A DNA stretch of 64,000 nucleotides from UBA2040 sp041674745 (GTDB lineage Bacteria > Bacteroidota > Bacteroidia > Flavobacteriales_D > Crocinitomicaceae), in contig JBAYVD010000012.1 in the NCBI GenBank assembly GCA_041674745.1, positions 59,478 to 123,477 on the forward strand, written 5' to 3'. Position numbers and translations under genes: made by a program. Below, in pieces: positions 27,009-36,587 of the stretch. Position 1 is the stretch's first letter; every line of letters begins with the position of its first letter. Under the pieces are notes generated by a model. It saw only the letters and a program-made list of their open reading frames with translations. It was not told the DNA's origin and searched no databases.

Positions 27009-27692
27009 ATGAACGCAATACGAAAAGATTGGACTGAAATAAAAACAAATGACAGTTGGGCAATTTTTAAAATAATGTCTGAGTTCGTGGAAGGATACGA
27101 ACGAATGGCGAAAATTGGTCCGTGTATTTCCATTTTTGGCTCGGCAAGAACGAAGCCTGATAATAAATACTACCAATTGGCTTCTGAAATTGCTGATAAA
27201 TTGGCCCGAGTAGGTTATGGAACCATTACAGGCGGTGGTCCCGGCATAATGGAAGCAGCCAACAAAGGCGCTCAAGAAGGAAAAGGAAAATCAGTTGGGT
27301 TAAATATTGATTTGCCTTTTGAACAAAATCACAACAATTATATCGACCAAGAACACAATTTGGAATTCAATTATTTTTTTGTGCGCAAGGTGATTTTTGT
27401 AAAATATTCTCAAGGTTTCGTAATTCTTCCAGGTGGTTTCGGCACCATGGATGAATTGTTTGAAGCGTTGACTTTGATTCAAACGAAAAAAATCAACAAA
27501 CGACCGGTAGTCTTGGTAGGCAAGGAATATTGGGCGGGTTTGGTTGCTTGGATTAAGGTGGCAATGTTAGAAATGGAGAGTAACATAACGCTGAAAGATT
27601 TGGATATGTTGAAGATCGTAGATACCGCAGATGAAGCAGTGGAGCACATTGAAGAATTCTATCGAACAAATGAACTGACACCAAATTTTTAA
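27009..27692 (+). CDS. LOG-family (TIGR00730-type) protein
   Basis: 227 residues. Rossmann-like fold with IFGSART, the motif GGGPGIMEAANKGA (about 75-88) and PGGFGTMDE (about 141-149), which together define the lysine-decarboxylase-like/LOG family. Members with these motifs act as cytokinin-riboside 5'-monophosphate phosphoribohydrolases or AMP/nucleotide 5'-monophosphate hydrolases. The bacterial role is usually purine nucleotide turnover. ATG 27009 was preferred over TTG 26985 because a -7 promoter box overlaps the latter. Confidence 0.88.
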   Translation: MNAIRKDWTEIKTNDSWAIFKIMSEFVEGYERMAKIGPCISIFGSARTKPDNKYYQLASEIADKLARVGYGTITGGGPGIMEAANKGAQEGKGKSVGLNIDLPFEQNHNNYIDQEHNLEFNYFFVRKVIFVKYSQGFVILPGGFGTMDELFEALTLIQTKKINKRPVVLVGKEYWAGLVAWIKVAMLEMESNITLKDLDMLKIVDTADEAVEHIEEFYRTNELTPNF

Positions 27693-27730
27693 TATCAAAA
27701 AGAATCCTGAATTTCTGTGTACATAATTTC

Positions 27731-27738
27731 TATATTTG
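27731..27738 (+). promoter_or_regulatory. Candidate -7 box for the PASTA - T9SS cargo - rluD operon
   Basis: TATATTTG fits TAnnTTTG and lies 19 bases before the ATG at 27758. No clean -33 TTG is seen at the standard distance. Confidence 0.45.
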
Positions 27739-27757
27739 TTCCACGAAAATTGGTTAA

Positions 27758-28579
27758 ATGGAATTTTTAAAAAGGTTGAAACAATTTGTTTTGACAAAAC
27801 ATTTTCTAAAAATAATAGGATTGATTGCATTGGTCTATTTGGTCATTGTTGGTGGTACGATCCTTTATTTGGGTGTCTATACCAATCACGGTGAAAAAAT
27901 TCCCGTGCCAAATTTGATTGGTCAAAACGTGAATAGTATTTCCCAGTTACTGGATGAAAAAGGACTGAAATATGAAATCGTTGATCAAGTTTATGACCCA
28001 AAGCTGGCGGAAGGTACCATTGTTGACCAAGATCCAGAAAAAACGGAGAAATCAAATATTTTCGTCAAAGTGGATCGTATCATCCGTTTGCGGGTGAGTA
28101 AACGAACACAGCTCGTTGAAATGCCGAGTTTGATTGATAAGTCAGAAAGATTTGCTTCAACCATATTAAAAAATCGAGGACTTCGGTTAAAAGTAACCTA
28201 CAAAAATACACCCGAATCGCACGGAGCGGTTCTGGAACAACGGTTCAAAGGAGAACGGATCAAAGAGGGAACAAAAATTCCGGTTGGATCAACGATTCTT
28301 TTGGTGGTTGGTCGTTATGAAGGAGGAATTCCAGTTCCAGTTATAAATTTATACGGTTTAACAATAACAGAGGCGCAAGAACGTTTAGCTAGCATACCGG
28401 GAATAACTTTTCTCCCGATTTGTCAAGATTGCTTAACTTCTGCAGATTCTCTTAGTGCAAGAATAGGCTCGCAAACTCCGGAATTCATTGAAGGAGCCAT
28501 GATGCCTTCCGTAGGAACCGTTTCGGCAACAGCCGTGTTAAATCTACCTCCCTTGCCTGTTGCGGATCCGCCCGAATAA
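27758..28579 (+). CDS. Membrane-anchored PASTA domain protein
   Basis: 273 residues: short basic cytoplasmic N-terminus, one membrane helix (about 20-43), then three PASTA repeats (IPVPNLIGQNVNSISQLL; VEMPSLIDKSERFASTIL; IPVPVINLYGLTITEAQERL) and a Pro-rich tail. PASTA repeats bind peptidoglycan stem peptides or beta-lactam-like ligands, but here no kinase or transpeptidase domain is attached. Two Cys (CQDC) lie in the third repeat. It is followed by a T9SS cargo gene 8 bases later and then rluD. In Flavobacteriia a PASTA gene next to rluD is a recurring arrangement. Confidence 0.88.
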   Translation: MEFLKRLKQFVLTKHFLKIIGLIALVYLVIVGGTILYLGVYTNHGEKIPVPNLIGQNVNSISQLLDEKGLKYEIVDQVYDPKLAEGTIVDQDPEKTEKSNIFVKVDRIIRLRVSKRTQLVEMPSLIDKSERFASTILKNRGLRLKVTYKNTPESHGAVLEQRFKGERIKEGTKIPVGSTILLVVGRYEGGIPVPVINLYGLTITEAQERLASIPGITFLPICQDCLTSADSLSARIGSQTPEFIEGAMMPSVGTVSATAVLNLPPLPVADPPE

Positions 28580-28587
28580 AAAAATAA

Positions 28588-30804
28588 ATGAAGAATTTTA
28601 TATCATGCCTGCTAGTAATTATTAGTTTTCAGGGCATTTCTCAAATTGAAAAGGAACTTCCTTTACTCGGAAATCAAGAATTGATGTCTCGATCCAACCA
28701 TGTTGGTGAATTAAAAAGTAACGGTGGCACATTTGATTCAACCTTCATGTACACCACGGACACGCTACAGCTTCCTTTTTTTGACGAGTTCAGCAAAAAT
28801 AAATTCCAGCAGTACAATGCTCAATTTTCAGACCCTGGTATAACATTCGACAAAAAATACGCTCTGCTTGATTTGGCCAATGTTCCGTTGCCAACTGGAT
28901 CAATCTACTCTTTGAATGCTACCTACCATCGGTATGTTAACGTGGCGAACGGAACGTATACGGATACACTTTTTCCTTCCATTGATATTAATGTAGGTTC
29001 CCTGAATAGTTATCCGGTTACCTACAATAGCACACCCGCATTTCCTGCTTTTATTATAATTGATACCATTGACTTTCCTAATTCAGAAGATACCATTTTT
29101 GTATTTGATAATACCGTAGGACAAGATTCTGCCACCCAGTTTTTCAAGCAAATTGATGATCCAAAAGCGCTGTGGTTGGACCATCGTGCCTATCACAATT
29201 ATCGATTTGCAGTGAAACCGTGGACAATCGGCGTAGTGACTTTTGACGGTATTGACGACCATGGCTATCCCTATTCTTTTGGGGCGACCGGTTCGGATTA
29301 CGCAGACGCTTTGACATCAAAGCCTTTGGATTTATCGGTTAATTCGGCTGGAGATTCCATTTACCTGTCATTTCTCTATCAAAGACAAGGTTTTGGTGAA
29401 GAACCAGAGGCAGGCGACTCTTTAACGCTTCAATTTTTTAATCCAACAACCAATACGTGGAATCGAGTTTGGGGAGTTGGTGGAGGAACGGTGGCTGATT
29501 TTCGAGTTGTTCATTTACCACTTACGAATCCAGATTATTTTGCCAACGGTTTTCAAATGCGTTTTCGAAACTATGGCTCATTGGCAGGAGGTTTGGACCA
29601 TTTTCACTTGGATTATGTTACTTTCCGAACAGGTTCCTATTACAGCGATACTTTATTCAAAGATTTCGCTTTTTCCTACCCAACAGGATCGTTGCTAAAA
29701 GACTATACTTCGGTTCCTTGGGATCATTATAAGAACAATTTTGCAGGAAAAATGAACGATCAAACAGAGATTGTGGTTCGGAATGGAAGTAATACAGCCG
29801 AAAACAATTTGGATGGTTCGGTAGAAGTGCGTTATGCCGGAATCACAGAAGGAAATTTCATTTTGCCAGCTCAAACCTTATCAGGAGGAGATATCAATTA
29901 CGGACCGAGAACAACCTATTTCTCGTATCACGATTTTTCTGCAGGCTATCATTTTGATGAAACTAAATTTGGAACCAAACAAAAGTTCGATATTGTTAGT
30001 GCTGCTACCGCTCAGTTCTCGGATTCAACCATGAATGATACCACCTATACTGAACAATATTTTGCCAATTATTATGCCTACGACGATGGGACAGCGGAAA
30101 GAGCGTATAGCTTCAATGTTGCGCAAGGTCGATTGGCGGTTCGATTCAATCCCTATGAAGCGGATTCTGTGATTGGAGCGTATGTGAATTTTGTGCCGGC
30201 TGTGTATGATGCTGAAAATGAACTGTTCGTATTAACCGTTTGGGAAGATAACAGTGGGGTACCGGGTAGCGTTATTTATGAAGACAATTTATTTTATCCA
30301 AAAAGTCCTCAGTATGAATACAACAATACTTTCGTGCCCTATTATTTTGATGATACCACCCGAGTTCGGGTAAACGGGTCTTTTTTTATAGGCTTCCGAC
30401 AATTTGATGCTACTCCGTTGAATATTGGGTTAGATAAAAACACGGATCATTCTGCCAACAATTATTACAGCATGAATGGCGGAAATACATGGATTAATTC
30501 AAGTATTTCAGGTTCCTTGATGATACGCCCCATCTTCTCAACGGCTATGGATGCAGAGCTAGGGGTAAAAGAGCTAATTCAAGAAAATATAGACTTTGTT
30601 TTGTACCCCAATCCAACTCAAAATACTTTTAAAATCAAAGCGTCAAAAGAATTATCTGTTTCAGGAATGACCATTTTCAATCTGCAAGGTCAACCAATTC
30701 TTGAAACCGAAGAAAATGAAATGGATTTGAGCGATTTTCAGGCAGGAGTCTATTTGGTTCGCCCGAATGGTTCAAACCAAACACTACGAGTGATAAAAAA
30801 ATAA
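28588..30804 (+). CDS. Large secreted protein with T9SS type A sorting domain
   Basis: 738 residues. Signal peptide (MKNFISCLLVIISFQGISQ), long beta-rich body with no recognised catalytic motif, and a C-terminal type A sorting domain (about 664-738) marked by FVLYPNPTQNTFKIKA, MTIFNLQGQPI, FQAGVYLVR and the basic ending RVIKK. It is therefore exported by the type IX secretion system and anchored or released at the cell surface. The stop and the rluD start share one base (TAATG). The body has several GSYYSDT/DGS-type beta segments, suggesting a beta-sandwich adhesin or hydrolase, not resolvable by eye. Confidence 0.88.
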   Translation: MKNFISCLLVIISFQGISQIEKELPLLGNQELMSRSNHVGELKSNGGTFDSTFMYTTDTLQLPFFDEFSKNKFQQYNAQFSDPGITFDKKYALLDLANVPLPTGSIYSLNATYHRYVNVANGTYTDTLFPSIDINVGSLNSYPVTYNSTPAFPAFIIIDTIDFPNSEDTIFVFDNTVGQDSATQFFKQIDDPKALWLDHRAYHNYRFAVKPWTIGVVTFDGIDDHGYPYSFGATGSDYADALTSKPLDLSVNSAGDSIYLSFLYQRQGFGEEPEAGDSLTLQFFNPTTNTWNRVWGVGGGTVADFRVVHLPLTNPDYFANGFQMRFRNYGSLAGGLDHFHLDYVTFRTGSYYSDTLFKDFAFSYPTGSLLKDYTSVPWDHYKNNFAGKMNDQTEIVVRNGSNTAENNLDGSVEVRYAGITEGNFILPAQTLSGGDINYGPRTTYFSYHDFSAGYHFDETKFGTKQKFDIVSAATAQFSDSTMNDTTYTEQYFANYYAYDDGTAERAYSFNVAQGRLAVRFNPYEADSVIGAYVNFVPAVYDAENELFVLTVWEDNSGVPGSVIYEDNLFYPKSPQYEYNNTFVPYYFDDTTRVRVNGSFFIGFRQFDATPLNIGLDKNTDHSANNYYSMNGGNTWINSSISGSLMIRPIFSTAMDAELGVKELIQENIDFVLYPNPTQNTFKIKASKELSVSGMTIFNLQGQPILETEENEMDLSDFQAGVYLVRPNGSNQTLRVIKK

Positions 30805-31847
30805 TGAATATAGACGACGATCAAGATAAATTAGTAAACGACGAGGAAGAGGAATTATTTGAACATTTTCGATTTGTAGCCGAACCAGGTTTGGTAATTG
30901 TAAGAATTGATAAATTTCTGATGGACAGAATGCCCAATACGTCCAGAAATAAAATACAAATTGCTGCCAAAAACGGAACGGTTCTCGTCAACAAGGAAAA
31001 GGTTAAACAGAATTACAAAGTGAAACCGAAAGATGAGGTAACCATTGTACTTCCTTACCCAATTCGAGAAATTGAATTGATTCCTGAAAATATTCCGATT
31101 GAAATAGCGTTCGAAGATGAGGTTTTAGCGATTGTCTATAAACCCAGTAACATGGTCGTACATCCGGGACACGGAAATTACAGCGGTACTTTGGTAAATG
31201 CCATGGTGTATCACTTCAACAATTTGCCACACAAAGTGCAAGATTATTTCGGTAGACCTGGATTGGTGCATCGTTTGGACAAACATACTACAGGATTAAT
31301 GGTGATTGCGAAAACGGAAGGCGCGCTAGTGCATTTAGCCAAACAATTTCATGACCGAACAACTGAGCGTCGATATTGGGCATTGGTTTGGGGGGATGTA
31401 GAAGAAGCTGGTACCGTAACGGGTAATTTAGGGCGATCTTTGAAAAACCGAAAACTCATTACCGTTTTTCCGGAAGGTGACTACGGGAAACACGCTGTGA
31501 CGCATTATAGGCCGCTTCAACGCTTCGGATTGGTAACTTTAGTGGAATGCAAGCTTGAGACAGGTAGAACCCATCAGATTAGAGCGCACATGAAATACAT
31601 TGGTCACACCTTGTTCAACGATAAAGAATACGGAGGAGATGCAGTTTTGAAAGGAACTCGTAATTCAAAGTATGTTCGTTTTATTGAAAATTGTTTTGAA
31701 TTGATAGATGGTCAGGCGCTTCACGCTAAGACAATTGGTTTTGAGCATCCTACGACAAAAGAATACATGCGTTTTGATTCTGAATTGCCCAACGGTTTCA
31801 AAGAAATCTTGAAGAAATGGGAGACTTACACGCAAGAGATTACCTAA
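30804..31847 (+). CDS. rluD: RluA-family 23S rRNA pseudouridine synthase (RluD-like)
   Basis: 347 residues. N-terminal S4 RNA-binding domain (about 33-95, IDKFLMDRMPNTSRNKIQIA) then the RluA catalytic core with HRLDKHTTGLMVIAK (catalytic Asp159), LVWGDVEEAGTV and TGRTHQIRAHM. It isomerises uridines of 23S rRNA helix 69 in E. coli (RluD), and this protein's S4 domain agrees. An acidic N-terminal extension (DDDQDKLVNDEEEEL) is additional. The start overlaps the T9SS cargo stop as TAATG. Confidence 0.92.
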   Translation: MNIDDDQDKLVNDEEEELFEHFRFVAEPGLVIVRIDKFLMDRMPNTSRNKIQIAAKNGTVLVNKEKVKQNYKVKPKDEVTIVLPYPIREIELIPENIPIEIAFEDEVLAIVYKPSNMVVHPGHGNYSGTLVNAMVYHFNNLPHKVQDYFGRPGLVHRLDKHTTGLMVIAKTEGALVHLAKQFHDRTTERRYWALVWGDVEEAGTVTGNLGRSLKNRKLITVFPEGDYGKHAVTHYRPLQRFGLVTLVECKLETGRTHQIRAHMKYIGHTLFNDKEYGGDAVLKGTRNSKYVRFIENCFELIDGQALHAKTIGFEHPTTKEYMRFDSELPNGFKEILKKWETYTQEIT

Positions 31848-32002
31848 TTTGTTAAATTTATATTGATTTGTGGTTTTTTCATTTTTTTGTAAAAAACCCG
31901 TCTGTTTACTATGAAATCTGTATTTTTATCCCTTTTGATGTGAATATATTGATTTTTCGTATTAAATTCGAAGTTCTAAAAAAACGATAAAAGTCTTAAC
32001 AT

Positions 32003-34060
32003 ATGACTATGAAAATAAATAAAACCCTATCCTTCTTAACTTTTCTATTGATTTCTGTAACGATAAGCGCGCAACCAATGTCACGTTTATTTCGAGAAGC
32101 GAATAGAATGTACAACGATGAAAATTATTGCGAAGGTGCATCAAAATGTGCTGCAGCCTACAAACAATTGACACGTAAAGGAAATCGTGCAAAGGCTTAT
32201 AAAGGTTCAATGGCGTTCAAAACAGCAGAATGTTATCGAAATACGGAAAATTATAAAGATGCCCAAGAATGGTACGATCGTACTTTGTTGTTAGACTATC
32301 AAGAGAAGGAGCCGAAAGTATTGTTGTACAATGCCGCCATGCTTCAGCAAATGGGTGAGTTCGCAAAAGCAATTGACAATTTGAATGAATACAAGAAATT
32401 GGTTCCAAATGATATGTTGGCAGATGTTCGAATTCAATCTTGCAAAAACGCAAAGGAATTTAAAGCTGATAAAACAAGATTTGTTGTTGAAAATCAACGA
32501 TCCATAAACAAGCCAGCTTTTGATATGGCTCCAGTATTTGGAGATAGAAAAGAATCTAAATTGTTCTTCTCTTCTAGCCGACCGGGAAGTACAGGTGGAG
32601 GAACGGATCCTCGTTCATGTGAAAACTACATGGATATTTGGGTTTCACAAACAGACAAGAAAGGTAACTGGGGAGAGCCTACCTTGATTCAAGGAGAAGG
32701 AATCAATACCGAAGATAATGAAGGAACGGTTTGTTTTGATGGTCGTAACAAAACGATGTTCTTTACCCGTTGCCCGCAAGAGAAAAAAATGAACTTGGGT
32801 TGTGATATTTGGATGTCTGAAGCCAAAGGAAAAGACGAATGGAAAGAGCCAACTAAATGTGTTTTGAAATCAAGTGATTCTGTATCAGTTGGTCATCCTT
32901 GTGCATCGGATGATGGACGAACATTGGTGTTTGCATCCGATATGCCCGGTGGTTACGGCGGACATGATTTGTGGATTTCGACTTACGATCGCAAATCAGA
33001 TTCATGGTCTGGACCGAAAAATTTAGGTCCTGAAATCAATACTTCAGGAAATGAGTTGTTCCCAACATTTGCAAAAAATGGCGACATGTTCTTTGCTTCG
33101 GATGGTCACCCAGGTTTGGGTAATTTGGATATCTTCAGAGCAACGAAAGTAGGTGAAGATTTCAAATGGGAAAATGCACAAAACATGGGGTACCCGATCA
33201 ATTCTGAAGCCGCAGATTATGCTTTGTATGAATATACTGAAATCAAAGGATATTTTACTTCTGAGAGAAAAGGAGAAAATGGTGAGTTAAAAGGAGATAT
33301 TTACTCGTATGTTTTGCCTCCAAACTTGTTTGATTTGAGAATGAAATTAACAGACAAAGGCGACGGATCTATTTTGGCCAATGCAAAAGTAGTTGTGACG
33401 GGTTCTGATGGTACCACTTGGGAAGGTTATACCAACGACAAAGGAACCATCGCTTGGGACAAAAAACCGAATGGAGATCGTTATATCAATCAAGATGTAT
33501 CGTATGTCGTAAAAGTATCGAAAGAAGGGTACCACGAAGATCCAAGAGGTTCGAAATTTACAACCGTAGATTTGAAACAAGGACAAAGCATATTGTTAGA
33601 CATGTCTTTGTTGCCAATCAAACCAATTCGTTTGCCAGAAGTTCGTTATCCATTAGGAAAAGCAACGCTTTTAGTTGATAACACAATCAACTCCAAAGAT
33701 TCCTTGAATTTTGTATTAGACTTATTGAACGAATACCCAGGAATGGTGTTGGAGTTGAGTTCTCATACAGATGCTCGAGGTTCGGATGCTGCCAACCAGA
33801 AATTGTCTGAAGCACGTGCAAAAACTTGTGTTGACTATTTGGTGAAAGAAAAAGGAGTAGACCCACGTAGATTGAAAGCGGCTGGTAAAGGTGAAAGAGA
33901 ACCTGCGCAATGGAAAGATCCTGCAACAGGCAACATGATTACATTGACAGAAGCTTACATCAATCAATTTAAAACAACAGACAAAGAGAAATTCGAAATG
34001 TTACACCAAATCAACCGTCGTACGGAAGGTAAAGTGTTAAGCATGGATTTTGTTCAATAA
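32003..34060 (+). CDS. PorE-like protein: TPR, PD40 beta-propeller, carboxypeptidase-regulatory-like and OmpA domains
   Basis: 685 residues. Signal peptide (cut near ISAQ, about residue 23), TPR-like helices (25-150), beta-propeller PD40 repeats (about 165-440; FFSSSRPGSTGGG, TLVFASDMPGGYGGHDLWIS, DMFFASDGHPGLGNLDIF), a beta-sandwich segment (about 445-545) and a C-terminal OmpA domain (about 560-685; ELSSHTDARGSDAANQKLSEARAKT). This four-part layout is that of PorE of the type IX secretion system, which attaches the apparatus to peptidoglycan. ATG 32003 and 32009 are both possible. It ends in a strong terminator. Confidence 0.85.
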   Translation: MTMKINKTLSFLTFLLISVTISAQPMSRLFREANRMYNDENYCEGASKCAAAYKQLTRKGNRAKAYKGSMAFKTAECYRNTENYKDAQEWYDRTLLLDYQEKEPKVLLYNAAMLQQMGEFAKAIDNLNEYKKLVPNDMLADVRIQSCKNAKEFKADKTRFVVENQRSINKPAFDMAPVFGDRKESKLFFSSSRPGSTGGGTDPRSCENYMDIWVSQTDKKGNWGEPTLIQGEGINTEDNEGTVCFDGRNKTMFFTRCPQEKKMNLGCDIWMSEAKGKDEWKEPTKCVLKSSDSVSVGHPCASDDGRTLVFASDMPGGYGGHDLWISTYDRKSDSWSGPKNLGPEINTSGNELFPTFAKNGDMFFASDGHPGLGNLDIFRATKVGEDFKWENAQNMGYPINSEAADYALYEYTEIKGYFTSERKGENGELKGDIYSYVLPPNLFDLRMKLTDKGDGSILANAKVVVTGSDGTTWEGYTNDKGTIAWDKKPNGDRYINQDVSYVVKVSKEGYHEDPRGSKFTTVDLKQGQSILLDMSLLPIKPIRLPEVRYPLGKATLLVDNTINSKDSLNFVLDLLNEYPGMVLELSSHTDARGSDAANQKLSEARAKTCVDYLVKEKGVDPRRLKAAGKGEREPAQWKDPATGNMITLTEAYINQFKTTDKEKFEMLHQINRRTEGKVLSMDFVQ

Positions 34061-34080
34061 AATTTTTTGAAACAATTCAA

Positions 34081-34109
34081 AAGCCTTGAAGATTCTTCAA
34101 GGCTTTTTT
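34081..34109 (+). terminator. Rho-independent terminator after the PorE-like gene
   Basis: AAGCCTTGAA pairs with TTCAAGGCTT (10 bp) around a short loop, followed by seven T in total. It lies 20 bases after the stop. An upstream in-frame TTG for the DUF2851 gene would fall inside it, supporting ATG 34140 as that gene's start. Confidence 0.92.
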
Positions 34110-34139
34110 TGTATCTTAAAGTTCTACACGAATGAAAAC

Positions 34140-35330
34140 ATGAAAGAAGATTACCTACACTTCCTCTGGCGCATGCGTTGCTTACCTTCGCGCACTGTCC
34201 TGTCAACCGACAAGAACGAAATCGAAATTATTGATTTTGGAGAATACAATTCCCACGAAAGCGGTCCCGATTTTTTGAATGGAAAACTCCTCATTGATGG
34301 CATTCTTTGGGTTGGAAGCATCGAATTCCATTTAAAAGCCTCCGATTGGTACAAGCATGGTCATCAGGATGATGCGGCTTACAACAATGTTATCTTGCAT
34401 GTGGTTTGGGAAAAAGATCAAGAAGTATTCTGCCAAGGAAGGAATTTAATTACACTGGTATTGGCAGAGTATATTTCCGATGACTATGCAAAAGGTAATA
34501 TAGATTATGCACAAAAAAATATTGAATTGCCTTGTTCCTTTAGCCTGTCAGAAGTGAATAACCTCAACATTGAAAAGCAGAAAGAAGCGATGATTTATCT
34601 GCGGTTAACCCGAAAAACGGAATCGTTGAAGCAACGCGAGCATCTTGGATTTAGTCAAGTTCTCTACGAATTATTAGCCACCGCGTTTGGAGCCAAAGTG
34701 AACCGTGACCCGTTTTGGCAGTTGTCCCGAGAATTGCCGATCAAGCGCTTGTTGAAAATGAATTCGGCCAATCGGGCCACTACAATTTATGCCTATTCAG
34801 GATTGGGAAATGCGCTAGAAAAGAAGGCTCCAGAAAGTGGAACAATGAAAGCATGGCAATGGAAGAAAAAAGGACTGTTGCCCAATGGCTTTCCTGAGAA
34901 AAGGGTAAAACAATTCGCCCATTTTGTTCAACATTTTGATTTCGACTATGGTTTTTTGGATTTACCAGCCCCAGATCTTTTGAATTATTTGTTGCAAAGT
35001 TTTTCAAAAATTGAATACTACCCTTCATCATTTCAGGAAAAAGAAATCTATTCAAAGTCTTTTAGGGAACTGATCATTTTAAACAGTTTTGTGCCTTTTC
35101 TATTTTGGCTGGGAGAAACTAGAGGAGAGATTCGTTGGCAAAATCGAGCTTTTGAATTACTTATTTTGCTTCCAGCGGAAAATAATCACATCCTTCAAAA
35201 AATGAAACAAGCTGGTTTTGAATTACATTCTGCTTACGATTCTCAAGCAGTAATGGAGTTGAATCGAGAAATGTGTACTCGAAAAAAATGTTTAACTTGC
35301 GCCATCGGAAATGAGATTTTGAAAAGATGA
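34140..35330 (+). CDS. DUF2851 family protein
   Basis: 396 residues from ATG 34140. The N-terminus MKEDYLHFLWRMRCLPS and the segments IIDFGEYNSHESGPDFLNG, VGSIEFHLKASDWYKHGH and NNVILHVVWEKD are the recognised pattern of the DUF2851 family, widespread in Bacteroidota, function unknown. The GSIEFH and HVVWEKD segments suggest a nuclease-like alpha/beta core (inference). The C-terminus ends with CTRKKCLTCAIG, three Cys in C-x4-C-x2-C spacing, a possible metal or Fe-S site. The stop overlaps the PspC-like gene start (ATGA 35327-35330). Confidence 0.8.
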   Translation: MKEDYLHFLWRMRCLPSRTVLSTDKNEIEIIDFGEYNSHESGPDFLNGKLLIDGILWVGSIEFHLKASDWYKHGHQDDAAYNNVILHVVWEKDQEVFCQGRNLITLVLAEYISDDYAKGNIDYAQKNIELPCSFSLSEVNNLNIEKQKEAMIYLRLTRKTESLKQREHLGFSQVLYELLATAFGAKVNRDPFWQLSRELPIKRLLKMNSANRATTIYAYSGLGNALEKKAPESGTMKAWQWKKKGLLPNGFPEKRVKQFAHFVQHFDFDYGFLDLPAPDLLNYLLQSFSKIEYYPSSFQEKEIYSKSFRELIILNSFVPFLFWLGETRGEIRWQNRAFELLILLPAENNHILQKMKQAGFELHSAYDSQAVMELNREMCTRKKCLTCAIGNEILKR

Positions 35331-35563
35331 AAATTGTACAGAAAATTTCGCTTTTTTTTGAGTTGCGTTCCTTTGGTGTATGTCAATGGTGGGCTAGGAA
35401 ATTGGGGATTGAAATAGCCAAGGTCCGAAACGCGTTTATTTATACAACAGTCATTGGATTAGGTTCGCCGTTGGTGCTTTATTTTATCATGGCATGGATC
35501 GTTGAGCATCGGCATTATTTTAAATTTCAAGGCAAGCGTAAAACGACAATTTGGGAGTTATGA
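35327..35563 (+). CDS. Small PspC-like membrane protein
   Basis: 78 residues. FFELRSFGVCQWWARKLGIEIAKVRNAFIY followed by a helix LGSPLVLYFIMAWIVEHRHYF. The GVCQWWARKLGI part matches the N-terminal PspC phage-shock domain pattern GVCaGLAdylGi. It overlaps DUF2851 by ATGA and the channel gene by ATGA, so three genes form one tightly coupled unit. The role may be envelope stress sensing or support of the channel; no evidence beyond position. Confidence 0.7.
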   Translation: MKIVQKISLFFELRSFGVCQWWARKLGIEIAKVRNAFIYTTVIGLGSPLVLYFIMAWIVEHRHYFKFQGKRKTTIWEL

Positions 35564-36585
35564 AGTGGTTTAGTTTTAAGCTTTTTACTCGAATTTCCTA
35601 CTTTCTTCTACTTCTATTAATCATCATTTTTGGAGGAACTTCTGGCTATATATTAATAGAAGGTTACGGTTTCGTGGATGCATTTTACATGACAATCATC
35701 ACGATTTCTACGGTGGGATTTTCGGAAGTACGTGCTTTATCCCAAGAGGGTAAGATTTTCACTTCCTTTTTGATCATTACAAGCTTGGGATCGTTTGCCT
35801 ATGCCATTTCATCGATAACGACTTATATCATAGGTGGACAATACAAGAAATTCATTAAAGAACAAAACAATATGAGAGACATTGAAAAATTGCGTGAGCA
35901 TGTAATTATTTGTGGATTTGGTCGCGTTGGGAAACAGGTCGCAGCGGATATGGCGGTTACAAATACTCCTTTTGTTATAATCGAAAATGATCTGGACGTA
36001 ATCAGTGAATACGAAGACAAGCCAGGCTACATATTTTTCAAAGGCGATGCTACTTCGGATCAATGCATCGATAAAGCGAATTTAGTGAAGGCAAAAGCGG
36101 TAATTTCTTGTTTGCCTAAAGATACAGATAATCTGTATGTTGTTTTGTCGGCGCGGGAACGATCGTCAACGGTGCTAATTGTTTCTAGAGCCACTTCACA
36201 AGGTGCCATTTCAAAATTAAAATTTGCAGGCGCCAACAATGTTATTTTACCGGATACAATAGGAGGTTCCCACATGGCTTCGCTCATTACCAATCCAGAT
36301 GTAATGGAATTCTTGGATATTGTACGTGTGCAAAGTGCCAAAGGAGCAAATGTAAACTCCATTTCTTTTGCTGAATTACCGGAAGAATTCCAAAATATGA
36401 CAATTGGACAATTGACAGAACAAAAAATTTCTGGCGCCAGCATCATTGGTTATAAAACGCCGGAAGGAAACTATATCGTTAATCCAGCCGACGATTTATT
36501 GGTGATGCCCCAATCAAGACTTTTTGTTTTGGGTTCGTCAGAACAAATCAATATGTTAAAGGCCGCGTTCGATTTAAATCGTTAA
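35560..36585 (+). CDS. Two-helix potassium channel with C-terminal RCK (TrkA-N/TrkA-C) domains
   Basis: 341 residues from ATG 35560, which overlaps the PspC-like stop. Two membrane helices (about 8-30 and 67-88) flank a pore segment with STVGFSEV (TVGFSE instead of the canonical TVGYGD). After the pore come a Rossmann TrkA-N domain with IICGFGRVG (about 116-124), an NAD/nucleotide acidic residue IIENDLD and a TrkA-C domain to about 340. The MthK/GsuK-like arrangement indicates a ligand-gated K+ channel in the inner membrane. The start at 35551 (TTG) would overlap more and is less likely. Confidence 0.9.
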   Translation: MKWFSFKLFTRISYFLLLLLIIIFGGTSGYILIEGYGFVDAFYMTIITISTVGFSEVRALSQEGKIFTSFLIITSLGSFAYAISSITTYIIGGQYKKFIKEQNNMRDIEKLREHVIICGFGRVGKQVAADMAVTNTPFVIIENDLDVISEYEDKPGYIFFKGDATSDQCIDKANLVKAKAVISCLPKDTDNLYVVLSARERSSTVLIVSRATSQGAISKLKFAGANNVILPDTIGGSHMASLITNPDVMEFLDIVRVQSAKGANVNSISFAELPEEFQNMTIGQLTEQKISGASIIGYKTPEGNYIVNPADDLLVMPQSRLFVLGSSEQINMLKAAFDLNR

Positions 36586-36587
36586 AT

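Noticed and set aside
26901..27275. N-terminal extension of the DUF2279 protein
   Set aside because: It lies opposite the LOG gene, has no family similarity and places the signal helix in the middle.
31848..32002. Terminator from GGTTTTTT/AAAAAACC pairing
   Set aside because: Only an 8-bp, mostly A-T stem with a long loop and no U-tract after it.
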